Part shown: positions 24,936 through 33,255 of the stretch, piece after piece
Layout of the letters: every line of letters begins with the position of its first letter
Position numbering within the stretch: the stretch's first letter is position 1
Source: Crossiella sp. SN42
GTDB taxonomy: Bacteria; Actinomycetota; Actinomycetes; Mycobacteriales; Pseudonocardiaceae
Reading direction: 5' to 3'
NCBI RefSeq assembly: GCF_023897065.1
Contig: NZ_JAMHIV010000038.1
Coordinates: 38,767 to 102,766 of the forward strand
DNA: 64,000 bases
Program-made: the position numbers and the translations under genes
The notes under the pieces: generated by a model
Seen by the model: the letters and a program-made list of their open reading frames with translations, nothing else
Database searches by the model: none
Told to the model about the DNA's origin: nothing

Positions 24936-25154
24936 TCACCACCAGCCGCCCTTCGGCTTCGCCTTGCGGGCGCCCTTCTTCGCGGCCTTCTTGGCGGCCT
25001 TCGCCTGGGCCTTGATGGTTTTGCAGGCCGGGCAGGTCACGGTCATGAGGTAGCCGCTGACCTTGACCTCGGTGATGGTCAGCCCGCACAAGGTGGTGGA
25101 CGTGCTGCTCAGCCAGGAGCGGCTGGCTTCGATGTGGATGATCCAGTTCGACAT
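24936..25154 (-). CDS. small zinc-ribbon protein with Lys-rich tail
   Basis: A 72-residue protein: a beta-rich front (MSNWIIHIEASRSW ... CGLTITEVKV), a CPAC motif and a strongly basic tail (KAAKKAAKKGARKAKPKGG) suited to nucleic acid binding. ATG at 25154 follows GGAGTCGCC. Unrecognised family. Confidence 0.65.
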   Translation of the reverse strand: MSNWIIHIEASRSWLSSTSTTLCGLTITEVKVSGYLMTVTCPACKTIKAQAKAAKKAAKKGARKAKPKGGWW

Positions 25155-25236
25155 GGCGACTCCAGGTCGGGTGGGGCTGGCGGGCGGCCGGTGGCGCGGC
25201 ACGGCCGCCCGCCAGGGCATGGGAAGGGGCCGGTGT

Positions 25237-25539
25237 TCACCGGCGGCGGTGGGTGCGGCGGCGCAGCCACTGCCAGAGGCGGACGCCCCGGCGGAGCCGG
25301 GTGCCGGTCCCGGCGCAGGCCGGGCACGCTCGTATCCCGCCGAAGACGCCGCGGGAGCGCTGCACGCTGTCCCCGCCGCAGGCCGGGCACGGCCGCAGCG
25401 GGTAGAACCGGCAGGCCGCGACGTAGCCCACAGCCAGCCCGACCAGGCCGAGGCTGGCCAGGTTCGCCAGCGGCGGGACCAGGCTGGTGAAGGCCAGCGC
25501 GGCCAGCGCGCTGAGCAGGATCGCCGCGGGCAGGCTCAC
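25237..25539 (-). CDS. small membrane protein with DnaJ-like zinc motif
   Basis: A 100-residue protein with two hydrophobic helices near the N-terminus (about residues 4-50), then CPACGGD and CPACAGTGTR, the CxxCxG repeats of DnaJ-type zinc ribbons, and a basic C-terminus (RRRTHRRR). GTG start overlaps the upstream stop. Likely a membrane-bound accessory of transfer; unproven. Confidence 0.65.
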   Translation of the reverse strand: MSLPAAILLSALAALAFTSLVPPLANLASLGLVGLAVGYVAACRFYPLRPCPACGGDSVQRSRGVFGGIRACPACAGTGTRLRRGVRLWQWLRRRTHRRR

Positions 25540-25700
25540 TCGCCGTGCTCCGGCAACTCGAGGAAGGAGTTGTCCAAGCCGAACGTGCTGGCGGTCAGCA
25601 CCGCCACGTCCTCCGCGCTCCAGTAGCCCTCCGGCGGCGCGACGTTCGGCGACGGTTCCAGCCTGGGCCGGGGCTTCGGCTTGGGCTTGCGCTTGGCCAT
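25536..25700 (-). CDS. tiny basic protein
   Basis: A 54-residue protein with a Lys/Pro/Arg-rich N-terminus (MAKRKPKPKPRPRLEPSP) and an acidic C-terminus. A GAAAGGTGTCTC ribosome binding site precedes the ATG. It is the first gene after the 243-bp regulatory gap. No known family. Confidence 0.6.
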   Translation of the reverse strand: MAKRKPKPKPRPRLEPSPNVAPPEGYWSAEDVAVLTASTFGLDNSFLELPEHGE

Positions 25701-25798
25701 GAGACACCTTTCGTTCACTGTGTGTAACCATTGGTGGATGTGGTGGACCTCGGGGAGGTCCGCTGGAGCCGGGTGAAGGGGCGCGTGAGTCAGCGCGT

Positions 25799-25845
25799 GG
25801 CGCGTGAATTTTCACAACCCAGCCCAAGATGCCCGTTCACGCGCC
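25799..25845. promoter_or_regulatory. inverted repeats in the gap before the 25700 gene
   Basis: GGCGCGTGAA (25799-25808) and TTCACGCGCC (25836-25845) face each other; inside, GTGAATTTTCAC (25804-25815) is a second palindrome. The gap 25701-25943 holds no gene and probably carries the promoter and operator for the genes toward 24 kb. Confidence 0.5.
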
Positions 25846-25943
25846 TTGACCTGCACAGACTCTGCGCAGGTGAATGGGTGAACGGCGAGGTTCCGTCCCG
25901 GCCTGCAGGGCCGGGGCGGGGGGTGCGGGCAGGCGGTGCCCGC

Positions 25944-28184
25944 TCACTCACCGGCCGGGATGGACTGCCTCTCGCTCACCGCAGCCTGGATACGCTCGGT
26001 GACTGCGGTCGGTTGGCGGGAGGGCCAGGTGACCGGCACACCGACCCCGTCGAGCCACTCGGCGAGGGTCTTGCCGTCCAGGCTTTTGTAGGCGCGGTAG
26101 CTCGGGGCGAGCTTGCGCAGCCACCCGGCGGCGTCGGTGAGCCGGACCTTCTCGTGGCCGTGGCAGACCTGGGCGAGATCGGCCAGCCAGTCCCGCTCCG
26201 CCGCCGCGGGCTGCGCGCCGGCGGCCTGGCCGCCGCGCAGCTCCAGGGCGCGCTTGACCAGCTGGGTGCGCTGGTCCTTGGTGAGGAAGTAGCTGCGCAG
26301 CGCCCCGGGGGTGGGCAGGAAGCCGCGGGTGATGGAGGTGCCCGCGTCGTTGAGCTCGGTCTCGGTCTTGGGCTTGAGGCCCAGGGCGGAGATGCCGTTC
26401 TCGTGGGCCTTGTCGCCGAGTACGACGTTGTTGCGGGTCTTGTCGCTGATGGCGAAGCAGGCGGTGTTGGAGGTCACCGACACCAGGTCACGCGGCAGCG
26501 ACTGATCCGAGGGAACCGGGGTCGCGAAGATCACGGTGATGCCGTACTTGCGGGCGGCGGAGAAGAACCGCACCATCCCGTCCACCACCTCGCGCCGCTT
26601 CTTCGGGGTGGGCTGGCGGAAGTAGGACTGGCACTCATCGATCACCACGATCCGGGGCCGCAGGCGGGCGTCCTTGGCGGCAAGTTCCCGGGTGACGTAG
26701 TCCTCGTCGTATTTCTTCAGCAGTTGGCCGCGTAGCTCCAGATCGGCGTGCAGGGCCTGGATGTGGTCCAGGCACGCCTGCACCTTCTCCTTGCTGTCGC
26801 CGTCGGAGAAGGTGTTCAGGCACGGCTTGAGCCAGTCGTAGTCGTTGTTGGTGGCAAAGACGAACACGTCGATGTCGACCAGCGGGTCCAGGATCGCCCC
26901 GGCCAGCAGCGCCAGGATCAGGGTGGTCTTGCCTGAGCCCATCTCCCCGGCGATGACGTAGTTACGTTCGGAGGTCACCCCGGTGACCAGGTCACCGCGA
27001 GGGGTGATGCCGACCGGGAAGCCCTTGAAGTAGTCGGTGCTGCCCTCCTCCAGCAGCGGATACGGCGGCACCGGCTCCCGCAGCACCCCGGGGTCCAGGC
27101 GGTGCAGGACCATCACGGTCGGGTCGTGCTCGTCGGCGACGATGAACAACTCCTGCATGCGGCAGCCCAGGTTGTGGGCCAGGTACTCCTTGGCCTTGGC
27201 CACCGCGGTGACCGGCACCCCGTGGGGCAGGCGGAGCTTGACGGTGTAGCCCTTGCCTTCCTTGATCGGCAGCAGCACCCAGGCGTTGTCGGTGTCGCGG
27301 TTGGGCCAGCCGTCCTTGATCGCGGCGGCGAGCTTGTCGTTGCGGATGTTGGCCAGGGCGATGGCCAGGGAGGACTCGGTCAGCTCGATGTACTGCATCG
27401 AGGTCCCCAGCGTGGTGCGCAGCGACTCGGGCAGGATCGCCTCACCCAGGCGCACCCCGTCCTTCCACCGGCGAAAACCCCACACACCTGCCCCTGCCAG
27501 GGCAAAGACCCAGACGTTGAGTACGCACCAGGCGGCCAGGGCGTAGCTGCCGGTGGCGATGGCGCCGGTGGTGGACAGCACGTCCATGGTGCCGAAGTCA
27601 CCGAAGAGTTCGACGTCGAAGATGCTGCTGACGTCGTTGGCCAGCCCCAGGGTCAGGGCGGTGGCCAGCACGCAGCCGCAGGCCAGCGCACCGCGTTTGC
27701 CGAGGTACCAGCCCAGTTCCGCGCGGGCTTGCAGGGCCTGGACGCGCAGCTGGCGCTCTTGCTGGATCTGCTGGTTCAGCTCTGCCACCTGCGCCAGGTC
27801 ACCGGCGGCCAGCGCGGCGCGCCGGGCACCGCGGGCATCGAGCTGGCCGTGTTCGGCCTTGCGGCGCTGCCGCTCGGCCTCCATGCCCTTGAGGATGAAG
27901 GTGCCGTGGCGGCGCACGAAGCGCACGCCCCGGCTGCCGCCGGTGCGGCGGGCCAGGGTGAGCACCCCGTGGTAGGCGCGGGCGGTGTCGCGGGCGTAGC
28001 CGCGGTAGCGGGCCAGCGCCTGTTCCTTCTGGGACAGGTACGCCCGGTACTGCGCATCGGTCAGCACCTCCCCTTCCAACGCCTCGGGCGTGGCGGTGGT
28101 GGGCAGGTAGTGCACGCGGGCCAGTTCCTCACCGGTGCCCTCCGGGGCGGCCGGGGCGGCGGCAGGGGGTTCGTTGTTGGTCAT
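25944..28184 (-). CDS. TraB/FtsK-like DNA translocase (conjugative transfer)
   Basis: A 746-residue FtsK/SpoIIIE-type motor. Two transmembrane helices lie around residues 190-260 (CVLATALTLGLAND; TGSYALAAWCVLNVWVFALAG). Walker A GEMGSGKTTL and Walker B RIVVIDECQSYF mark the RecA-like motor. The C-terminal ~90 residues may form a winged helix that reads transfer repeats. TraB proteins of AICEs are the single essential transfer gene and pump double-stranded DNA through hyphal membranes. ATG at 28184 follows AAGGAGAAACGGC. Confidence 0.9.
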   Translation of the reverse strand: MTNNEPPAAAPAAPEGTGEELARVHYLPTTATPEALEGEVLTDAQYRAYLSQKEQALARYRGYARDTARAYHGVLTLARRTGGSRGVRFVRRHGTFILKGMEAERQRRKAEHGQLDARGARRAALAAGDLAQVAELNQQIQQERQLRVQALQARAELGWYLGKRGALACGCVLATALTLGLANDVSSIFDVELFGDFGTMDVLSTTGAIATGSYALAAWCVLNVWVFALAGAGVWGFRRWKDGVRLGEAILPESLRTTLGTSMQYIELTESSLAIALANIRNDKLAAAIKDGWPNRDTDNAWVLLPIKEGKGYTVKLRLPHGVPVTAVAKAKEYLAHNLGCRMQELFIVADEHDPTVMVLHRLDPGVLREPVPPYPLLEEGSTDYFKGFPVGITPRGDLVTGVTSERNYVIAGEMGSGKTTLILALLAGAILDPLVDIDVFVFATNNDYDWLKPCLNTFSDGDSKEKVQACLDHIQALHADLELRGQLLKKYDEDYVTRELAAKDARLRPRIVVIDECQSYFRQPTPKKRREVVDGMVRFFSAARKYGITVIFATPVPSDQSLPRDLVSVTSNTACFAISDKTRNNVVLGDKAHENGISALGLKPKTETELNDAGTSITRGFLPTPGALRSYFLTKDQRTQLVKRALELRGGQAAGAQPAAAERDWLADLAQVCHGHEKVRLTDAAGWLRKLAPSYRAYKSLDGKTLAEWLDGVGVPVTWPSRQPTAVTERIQAAVSERQSIPAGE

Positions 28185-28513
28185 GCCGTTTCTCCTTCCT
28201 CGGCTGCCGGATCGGCGGTGCGGGTGCGGTGTCGGTGGGCGCGGATTTCCTGGCTGGCCCACAGCAGCGCGCCGGGGACGGCGAGCAAGGCCAGCCACTC
28301 GGTGATGAAGGCGGCGGCCAGCAGCGGCAGGCCCAGGGCAGTCAGTTCCAGGGCGTGCCAGCCCACCCACGCCCCCGCCGCCGCCAGGGGCGGGCGGTGC
28401 CGTTTCGGCACGGGGGTCCCTGCCGCCGTGACGGGCACGATCGCGGCACTAGGGGCGGGCTGCGGGCTGCCGTTGGCGGAGGTGGTCCCGGGGGCGGGGT
28501 GGGGGTGGGTCAC
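28181..28513 (-). CDS. small membrane protein of the transfer operon
   Basis: A 110-residue protein: a Pro/Ala-rich cytoplasmic front, then one or two transmembrane helices (LELTALGLPLLAAAFI; WLALLAVPGALLWA) and a charged end. It is coupled at both sides (GTGA with the DUF2637 gene, ATGA with traB). The position matches Spd (spread) proteins that help plasmids move along a mycelium. Confidence 0.65.
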   Translation of the reverse strand: MTHPHPAPGTTSANGSPQPAPSAAIVPVTAAGTPVPKRHRPPLAAAGAWVGWHALELTALGLPLLAAAFITEWLALLAVPGALLWASQEIRAHRHRTRTADPAAEEGETA

Positions 28514-29472
28514 GGCTGGTTCTCCTTGGTGTCCTGCCGGTCGTGGGCGATGAGGTGGGCCAGGGCAGCGCCGCAGCCGAGCACGACCACCGGCAGGCAG
28601 GCCACGAACGCGGTGATCGGCCACGGCGCGACGGTGATCCCGGCGGCCTTCATCAGGTGGTAGGCGACCTGTCCGGCCATGCCGAGCAGCAGCGAGCCGA
28701 TCGCGGAGTACATGGCGAACCGCTTGGCCCGCCGGGAGTGGATCGACGCGGAGAGCCACACCCCGAAGGCGAAGGCGGCGTAGGCTTCCACGCCGATCGG
28801 CAGGGTGATGGCGGTGTTGATGAACAGGCCATCCCCGATGCCGGGCAGCAGGTTCACCCGGCCGAACCCGGTCAGCTCACCCAGGCCGACCCAGCCGCCC
28901 CAGATCGCCACGAACGCCGGGAGGGCCAGCAGCCACACCAGCCAAGTGCGTGTCCGGGGCTGGCTGGCGGCTGCCGTTTCGGCAGCCGCCACCGAGGCGG
29001 CAACACTGGACGCTGGAGCCGGGACCGGCTGCCGTTCGGCCTCCGGTGCCTCTTGTGCGGCAGCCGCGCCGGTGGTGGCCGGGGCCGCCGCTGGTGCCGC
29101 CTTGGTGACGGTGGCCTTGGTCGAGGTGGCCTTGCGGCGACTGGGGCTGGTGCGCGGTTTGGCCGCGCCCTTGCCACTGGCGTGGACGGCGGCAAGCCGG
29201 GCACGGCCCCAGCGCTCGCTGCGCCCGAACTGCTCGCCGATCTCGCGGCCGTTGAGCGGGTTGCCCGCGGCCAGGCTGGCCCGGTAGGCGTCCTCGGCCT
29301 GGCGGGCCACCTCCGCCGGGTCGGCGGCTGGTGCCGCGTCCTCAACGGCGGCGGGGGCGGGCGCCGGGGCCGGTGGCGGCTCTGCCGGGGTGGGGGTGGG
29401 GGTCACCGGGTCCGGCGTGGTGGACGGGTCGGTGACCGCCGGGATGTCGACGGTGTTGAGGGTGGTGGTCAC
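28510..29472 (-). CDS. DUF2637 membrane protein (Spd-like)
   Basis: A 320-residue protein with a Pro/Ala-rich disordered front, a helix-turn-helix-like segment (LNGREIGEQFGRSERWGRARL, about residues 60-80), a second basic linker and a C-terminal DUF2637-type block of four transmembrane helices (TWLVWLLALPAFVAIWGG through VACLPVVVLGCGAALAHLI). DUF2637 proteins are typical of AICEs and accompany TraB as spread proteins. GTG start overlaps the upstream stop. Confidence 0.78.
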   Translation of the reverse strand: MTTTLNTVDIPAVTDPSTTPDPVTPTPTPAEPPPAPAPAPAAVEDAAPAADPAEVARQAEDAYRASLAAGNPLNGREIGEQFGRSERWGRARLAAVHASGKGAAKPRTSPSRRKATSTKATVTKAAPAAAPATTGAAAAQEAPEAERQPVPAPASSVAASVAAAETAAASQPRTRTWLVWLLALPAFVAIWGGWVGLGELTGFGRVNLLPGIGDGLFINTAITLPIGVEAYAAFAFGVWLSASIHSRRAKRFAMYSAIGSLLLGMAGQVAYHLMKAAGITVAPWPITAFVACLPVVVLGCGAALAHLIAHDRQDTKENQP

Positions 29473-29651
29473 TTCACGGCCTCCAATCGGATCGGTTCGG
29501 CGCTGGTGAGATCGGGACGGTCGGTGGTGCAGCGGTGGTGGCGGGTGCCGCAGTGCACCCAGAAGAGGGGGCGGCCATCCGGCGTGACGGCCTGAACGAG
29601 TTCGTGGCCGCAGTGACGGCAGGTGGCCTTGGTGCCCAGATCGAATTTCAC
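29469..29651 (-). CDS. tiny zinc-ribbon protein
   Basis: A 60-residue protein with CRHCGHE and a later WVHCGTRHHRC, a four-ligand zinc ribbon. GTG start and stop both overlap neighbours by GTGA. Unknown role. Confidence 0.62.
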   Translation of the reverse strand: MKFDLGTKATCRHCGHELVQAVTPDGRPLFWVHCGTRHHRCTTDRPDLTSAEPIRLEAVK

Positions 29652-29890
29652 GACTGATCACCTGCCTTGCGGTACTCCGCAGCCATCTCGCGGGCGGTGG
29701 CCGCGCGCTGGCGGTGGATGGTGGCCCGGGGCGGGTCGGCCTCGGCCAGCAGCTCCAGCATTCGGGCCTTGTCCTCGTACCACTGGGCGTGGACCAGGTT
29801 CGAGGCGTTGACCGCAGGCGGGGTGGTGCCGAGGCGGGCGATCATCCGGGCGGGCAGAGCGGCGCCGGCCGGGGCCGTGGGCGCGCTCAC
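29648..29890 (-). CDS. small helical protein
   Basis: An 80-residue Ala/Arg-rich helical protein without Cys or membrane helix. GTG start overlaps the upstream stop. No family recognised. Confidence 0.55.
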   Translation of the reverse strand: MSAPTAPAGAALPARMIARLGTTPPAVNASNLVHAQWYEDKARMLELLAEADPPRATIHRQRAATAREMAAEYRKAGDQS

Positions 29891-30120
29891 CGCTGGGCCG
29901 CCTTGATTGCTGCGGCTTCCCGGCGGGCTTCCCGGGCGTGAGCCCGGTGTTCGGCGGCCGAGCCGTAGCCGGAGTCGCCGTAGGCATCGGCGTAGGCGTC
30001 AATCGCGCTGGCCGCCTCCTCCAGCCACGCGATCCGTGCCGCCGGTGGGGCGTCCGGGCTGGGCGGGGGTGGCAGTTTCTCCAGTCGCTGCAACGCGTCC
30101 TGGCGGGGGCGGGCGGTCAT
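29887..30120 (-). CDS. small helical protein
   Basis: A 77-residue protein with a Pro-rich front and an Ala/Glu/Arg coiled-coil-like C-terminus (AEHRAHAREARREAAAIKA). Coupled on both sides. No family recognised. Confidence 0.55.
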   Translation of the reverse strand: MTARPRQDALQRLEKLPPPPSPDAPPAARIAWLEEAASAIDAYADAYGDSGYGSAAEHRAHAREARREAAAIKAAQR

Positions 30121-30332
30121 CGCTGCCCCCCAGCGACTACGAGGCCGGGGCGGGCCGCGCTGGGCATCATGCGCACCTGCACGCAGGCGGCGTCACCAAC
30201 CTGGGCAACTCCGGCGAGAACCTTGGACACAGCGGCGGTGATGCTGGCCAGCACAGTGGCCAGGACCGTGAGCAAACCGAACAGCGCCCACGCCAGGATG
30301 GCGCCGCGCTTCATCTGGTTGATCCGTAGCAT
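30117..30332 (-). CDS. small single-helix membrane protein
   Basis: A 71-residue protein with one transmembrane helix (ILAWALFGLLTVLATVLASI, about residues 12-31). ATG at 30332 follows GGGAGGCTCTCC. It leads the coupled run of genes down to traB. Function unknown. Confidence 0.6.
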   Translation of the reverse strand: MLRINQMKRGAILAWALFGLLTVLATVLASITAAVSKVLAGVAQVGDAACVQVRMMPSAARPGLVVAGGQR

Positions 30333-30420
30333 GGAGAGCCTCCCTGGCTCAGTTGATGGGTGGTGGGAGACCCGGACCGGCGGCTGCTTCCGCCAAGAAC
30401 TCGCCGCCGGTCCGGGGCGA

Positions 30421-30879
30421 TCAGAAAGCCGGGCCAAGCCCAGCGAGGTCGAGCGCGTCAGACAGGATCTGGCCGTGGTCGAAGGCCAGCTCGGCCAGGT
30501 CGGTGACCACCTGCTCCACCGGCACCCACTGCGCGGCGGCGGCGTCATCGCCCGCGGTGGCGGTGGGCCGCTGGGTCAGCACGGCCAGGTAGGCCACCGA
30601 CACCACCCGCCCGCGCGGGTCGCGGCCGGGCTCGTCGTAGGCACCGACCTGGCGGAAAGCCTTGGGCACCACGACGTTGGTCTCTTCCCGCAACTCGCGG
30701 ATGGCCGCATCGGCGGAGGTCTCGCCGGGGTCGACGTAGCCGCCGGGCAGCGCCCACCGGCCCGCGAACGGCTCGTGCCCGCGCTGGATGAGCAGCACGT
30801 GCCACTGCCCGCCGGCGGTGGCCAGGACGATGATGTCGGCGGTCAGGCTGATGGTCTCGCTGCGGCAGCGCTCAGCCAT
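30421..30879 (-). CDS. NUDIX hydrolase
   Basis: A 152-residue NUDIX protein with the full box starting GGYVDPGETSADAAIREL and completed by REETN, which holds the metal and cleaves nucleoside diphosphate-linked compounds. It is the first of two NUDIX proteins in the element. In the related AICE pSAM2 a NUDIX protein, Pif, blocks redundant transfer between donors, so an entry-exclusion role is possible. A GAAGGAGACAGCCCG ribosome binding site precedes the ATG. Confidence 0.85.
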   Translation of the reverse strand: MAERCRSETISLTADIIVLATAGGQWHVLLIQRGHEPFAGRWALPGGYVDPGETSADAAIRELREETNVVVPKAFRQVGAYDEPGRDPRGRVVSVAYLAVLTQRPTATAGDDAAAAQWVPVEQVVTDLAELAFDHGQILSDALDLAGLGPAF

Positions 30880-30928
30880 CGGGCTGTCTCCTTCTTCTGG
30901 GGAGGTGACGGTGTTGGCCGTGCGGCGG

Positions 30929-31750
30929 TCAGAGGTTCCGGGTGATCCGGCCGGTGACGGTGCTGGTGTTGCCGCGCAGGGAAGCGCCGTCCTCGGCGCT
31001 GAGCCGGACGTCCCCGGTCATCGTGCTGATGTCCACAGTGGACGGTGCCGTGGCGTGCACGGTGACGGTGCCCGACGTCGAATCCGCCTTGGCACGGCCA
31101 CCGGCCAGGGTCAGGCGGATCGCGCCGGACATGGTGCTGGCCGAGGCGAACTTGGTACTGGCCAGCTGGATGGCACCGGACATGGTCTTCACCCGCGCCG
31201 TGCTGGTCTGCCAGGCGGTGACCTCACCGGACATGGTCACGGCGTGCACCTCGGCTGCGGCAGCGGCGCTGAGCGATCCGGAGGTGGAGCGGAAACGCAG
31301 CAGGTCCACCTCGCCGGTGGTGCTGAGGTTGGCGGTGACCGTGTCGGCCTGCACCGAGGAACCCTGTGGGAGGCGGATTTCGGCCCGCACCGGCCCGCCG
31401 CTGACGGTCGTGTCGCCTGGCGAGCCCATGATGATCTGACCGGAGTGGCTCGTGCTGATGCCGATCATCGTGCTGGTGACGGTGCCGAAGACCTGGTTGA
31501 CCACCACGTTGCCGTGGACGCTGTGGTGGTCGGTGCCAGGCGCGGTCGGGACGGTGATGATCCAGCTCTGGCCATGCTGTTCGGCGGTGCTGCCCTCGAT
31601 CAGCTCGGCCGCGGTCTCATCGCCAGGCCGCAGCGGGGTCAGGGTGATTTCGGCGTGCTCGCGGTCTTCCACGGTCACGGTGATCGCGCCGTGGTCCAGG
31701 TCCAGCACCAGCAGCACCGGGCCGGGCCGGGAGGCGGTGAAGGTCTTCAT
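30929..31750 (-). CDS. DUF4097-type beta-solenoid protein
   Basis: A 273-residue protein made of repeated short beta-strand turns (VTMSGEVTA, VKTMSGAIQLA, ASTMSGAIRLT, ADSTSGTVTVH, ISTMTGDVRLS), the pattern of DUF4097/DUF4098 beta-helix proteins. No signal peptide or membrane helix is seen, so it is cytoplasmic as written. Family function is unknown; some members accompany signalling systems. It is coupled to a tiny Cys-rich gene upstream (ATGA). Confidence 0.78.
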   Translation of the reverse strand: MKTFTASRPGPVLLVLDLDHGAITVTVEDREHAEITLTPLRPGDETAAELIEGSTAEQHGQSWIITVPTAPGTDHHSVHGNVVVNQVFGTVTSTMIGISTSHSGQIIMGSPGDTTVSGGPVRAEIRLPQGSSVQADTVTANLSTTGEVDLLRFRSTSGSLSAAAAAEVHAVTMSGEVTAWQTSTARVKTMSGAIQLASTKFASASTMSGAIRLTLAGGRAKADSTSGTVTVHATAPSTVDISTMTGDVRLSAEDGASLRGNTSTVTGRITRNL

Positions 31751-31890
31751 GCCGGGTCTCCCTCGCGTTCGGCGCGGCAGACGCAGCGCCGGTCACCGCA
31801 GGCACAGCCCGCGGTGAACTCGTTGTGGCCGCAGGCCGGGCAGGTGGACAGCCGGTCCAGGAAAGACTCGATCCGGTCAAGAAAGCCCAT
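31747..31890 (-). CDS. micro zinc-finger protein (47 aa)
   Basis: A 47-residue protein with an amphipathic helix (MGFLDRIESFLDRLS) followed by CPACGHNEF, GCACGD and RRCVCRAE, a compact Cys cluster likely to bind zinc. It precedes the DUF4097 gene. Confidence 0.62.
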   Translation of the reverse strand: MGFLDRIESFLDRLSTCPACGHNEFTAGCACGDRRCVCRAEREGDPA

Positions 31891-31892
31891 GG

Positions 31893-32120
31893 TCACTGTC
31901 CTCTCTGGACGGTCAGCGTGACGTCGTGGTCCACGCCGACCCATGCCCTACCGGTGGCGGGGCGGAAGACGAAGGGGTAGCGGCGGCCGTCGATCTGCTG
32001 GTTGTGCTCGATCACCGCCACCGGGTCGTCCATCCGGAACGGGCCGATGATCAGATCGCCTGCCCGGACCTGGTCGGCACAGATCCACACCGGCCGGGGC
32101 CGGGGCCTGGCCCCGTTCAC
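31893..32120 (-). CDS. small uncharacterised protein
   Basis: A 75-residue beta-rich protein (ICADQVRAGDLIIG ... VGVDHDVTLTV) similar in layout to the next gene; both look like small beta-barrel modules. GTG start overlaps the upstream stop. Family unknown. Confidence 0.55.
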   Translation of the reverse strand: MNGARPRPRPVWICADQVRAGDLIIGPFRMDDPVAVIEHNQQIDGRRYPFVFRPATGRAWVGVDHDVTLTVQRGQ

Positions 32121-32317
32121 CGGTCGCTCACGACGACGAACATCGTGTTGTAGTTGGCGGCCAGGCTCGGCCCGCGGCGCAGGTCCACCCGGTAGTCGTA
32201 CTCGCGGCCGTTCTCGACGTGCTCGGGCTCGATGCCGGTGATCTCGTAGTGCTTGCCCTGGTGGACGATCCAGGTGCCGACGGTGAGCTTGGCGGCGGGG
32301 ACTTTCTTGGTGCTCAT
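32117..32317 (-). CDS. small uncharacterised protein
   Basis: A 66-residue beta-rich protein (AKLTVGTWIVHQGKHYEI ... YDYRVDLRRG). It shares the short-barrel appearance of its downstream neighbour, so the pair may be diverged duplicates. Coupled by ATGA and GTGA. Function unknown. Confidence 0.55.
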   Translation of the reverse strand: MSTKKVPAAKLTVGTWIVHQGKHYEITGIEPEHVENGREYDYRVDLRRGPSLAANYNTMFVVVSDR

Positions 32318-32745
32318 GCTGCTCCGATCTCGGTGGTGTCGGTGGCGTGTTCGGCCTCGAAGCACGGCCAGCACTGCTTGGTGCTGGTCGGCAGGATGTA
32401 GAGGGGGTCTTTGCCGCAGCTGCGGCAGATCCGGCGGGCCAAGTTCGCCTTGGCCAAAGCGCTGTATTTGGCCGGGGTCATCGGGCGCACCGGCGCGGCC
32501 AAGGCGATGAGGTAGATGGCGAAAACCAACTTCTTCGATGGCTTGTGCAGCAGGTACAACAGAGCGACGGGGTCAGACCCGTTGGGGCGCTTGCCTTTCG
32601 CGCGGAGCTGACGACGCGTAGCCAGCAGGTGCTGCGGTGCGCAGCCGTAGGACAGCAGCGGCAGGCCGTCGTGGTAGCCCCGGATCCACTCCTGGGCTGG
32701 CGACCACGGGACCGGGGCCAGCAGCCACGGGTACTGGCGGGCCAT
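32314..32745 (-). CDS. uncharacterised protein with C-terminal zinc motif
   Basis: A 143-residue protein: a Trp/Tyr-rich front (WIRGYHDGLPLLSYG), a basic centre and a C-terminal CRSCGKDPLYILPTSTKQCW plus CFEAEH, four potential zinc ligands. ATG at 32745 overlaps the upstream stop as TGATG. No family known. Confidence 0.6.
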   Translation of the reverse strand: MARQYPWLLAPVPWSPAQEWIRGYHDGLPLLSYGCAPQHLLATRRQLRAKGKRPNGSDPVALLYLLHKPSKKLVFAIYLIALAAPVRPMTPAKYSALAKANLARRICRSCGKDPLYILPTSTKQCWPCFEAEHATDTTEIGAA

Positions 32746-32927
32746 CACCACCACCAGCTGGATTTCCGCTCGCGCTTCTCGGCGGCCAGGCAGTCCGGGC
32801 AGTTCGCCGACTCGAACAGGTTCGCGCGGGAGTGCCTGCCGGCCGGGAACCGGGCGCCGCACATCATCACGGCCGCGCTGTTCCACAAGCTGAGCTTGCG
32901 GAGCAGGTGGACCACGGAGCTGCTCAT
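32745..32927 (-). CDS. tiny Cys-containing protein
   Basis: A 60-residue protein with MMCGARF and NCPDCLA (possible zinc ligands) and a Trp-rich end. Coupled on both sides. No family recognised. Confidence 0.55.
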   Translation of the reverse strand: MSSSVVHLLRKLSLWNSAAVMMCGARFPAGRHSRANLFESANCPDCLAAEKRERKSSWWW

Positions 32928-33130
32928 CCCAACGCACCACCCGCGCGGGCGCAGCGGGGGTGGACGTTGCTCTTGGCCGCCGAGTGCGCCAACGGCCTGT
33001 CGCAGACGATGCAGACGTTGCCCTTGCTGATCTTGCGCTTGACCTTGTCGACCTGCTTACCTGCGGCCCGCTTCGCCGCATCCCTGACGGTGGGGGCGGA
33101 CTTGCTGTTGGTGGTGAACCATCCAGCCAT
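32924..33130 (-). CDS. small basic zinc-finger protein
   Basis: A 68-residue protein with a basic front (AAKRAAGKQVDKVKRKIS) and VCIVCDRPLAHS ... VHPRCARAG, a likely Cys/His zinc site. ATG follows GGAAAGGACG. It may bind nucleic acid. Confidence 0.6.
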   Translation of the reverse strand: MAGWFTTNSKSAPTVRDAAKRAAGKQVDKVKRKISKGNVCIVCDRPLAHSAAKSNVHPRCARAGGALG

Positions 33131-33255
33131 GACGAACGTCCTTTCCGGACAGAAGACGATGAGATCCAGAACGTGCGGCCAGCGCAGGGCCTAGCGCTTG
33201 CCCTGCTGGAGCGGAGGAAGTGCTTCGGCGGTCAACGGCGGTGCCTTGGTGGCGA

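Noticed and set aside
25731..26735. plus-strand 334-codon frame opposite traB
   Set aside because: The FtsK Walker motifs are on the other strand; this frame is a Gly/Val/Leu-rich shadow.
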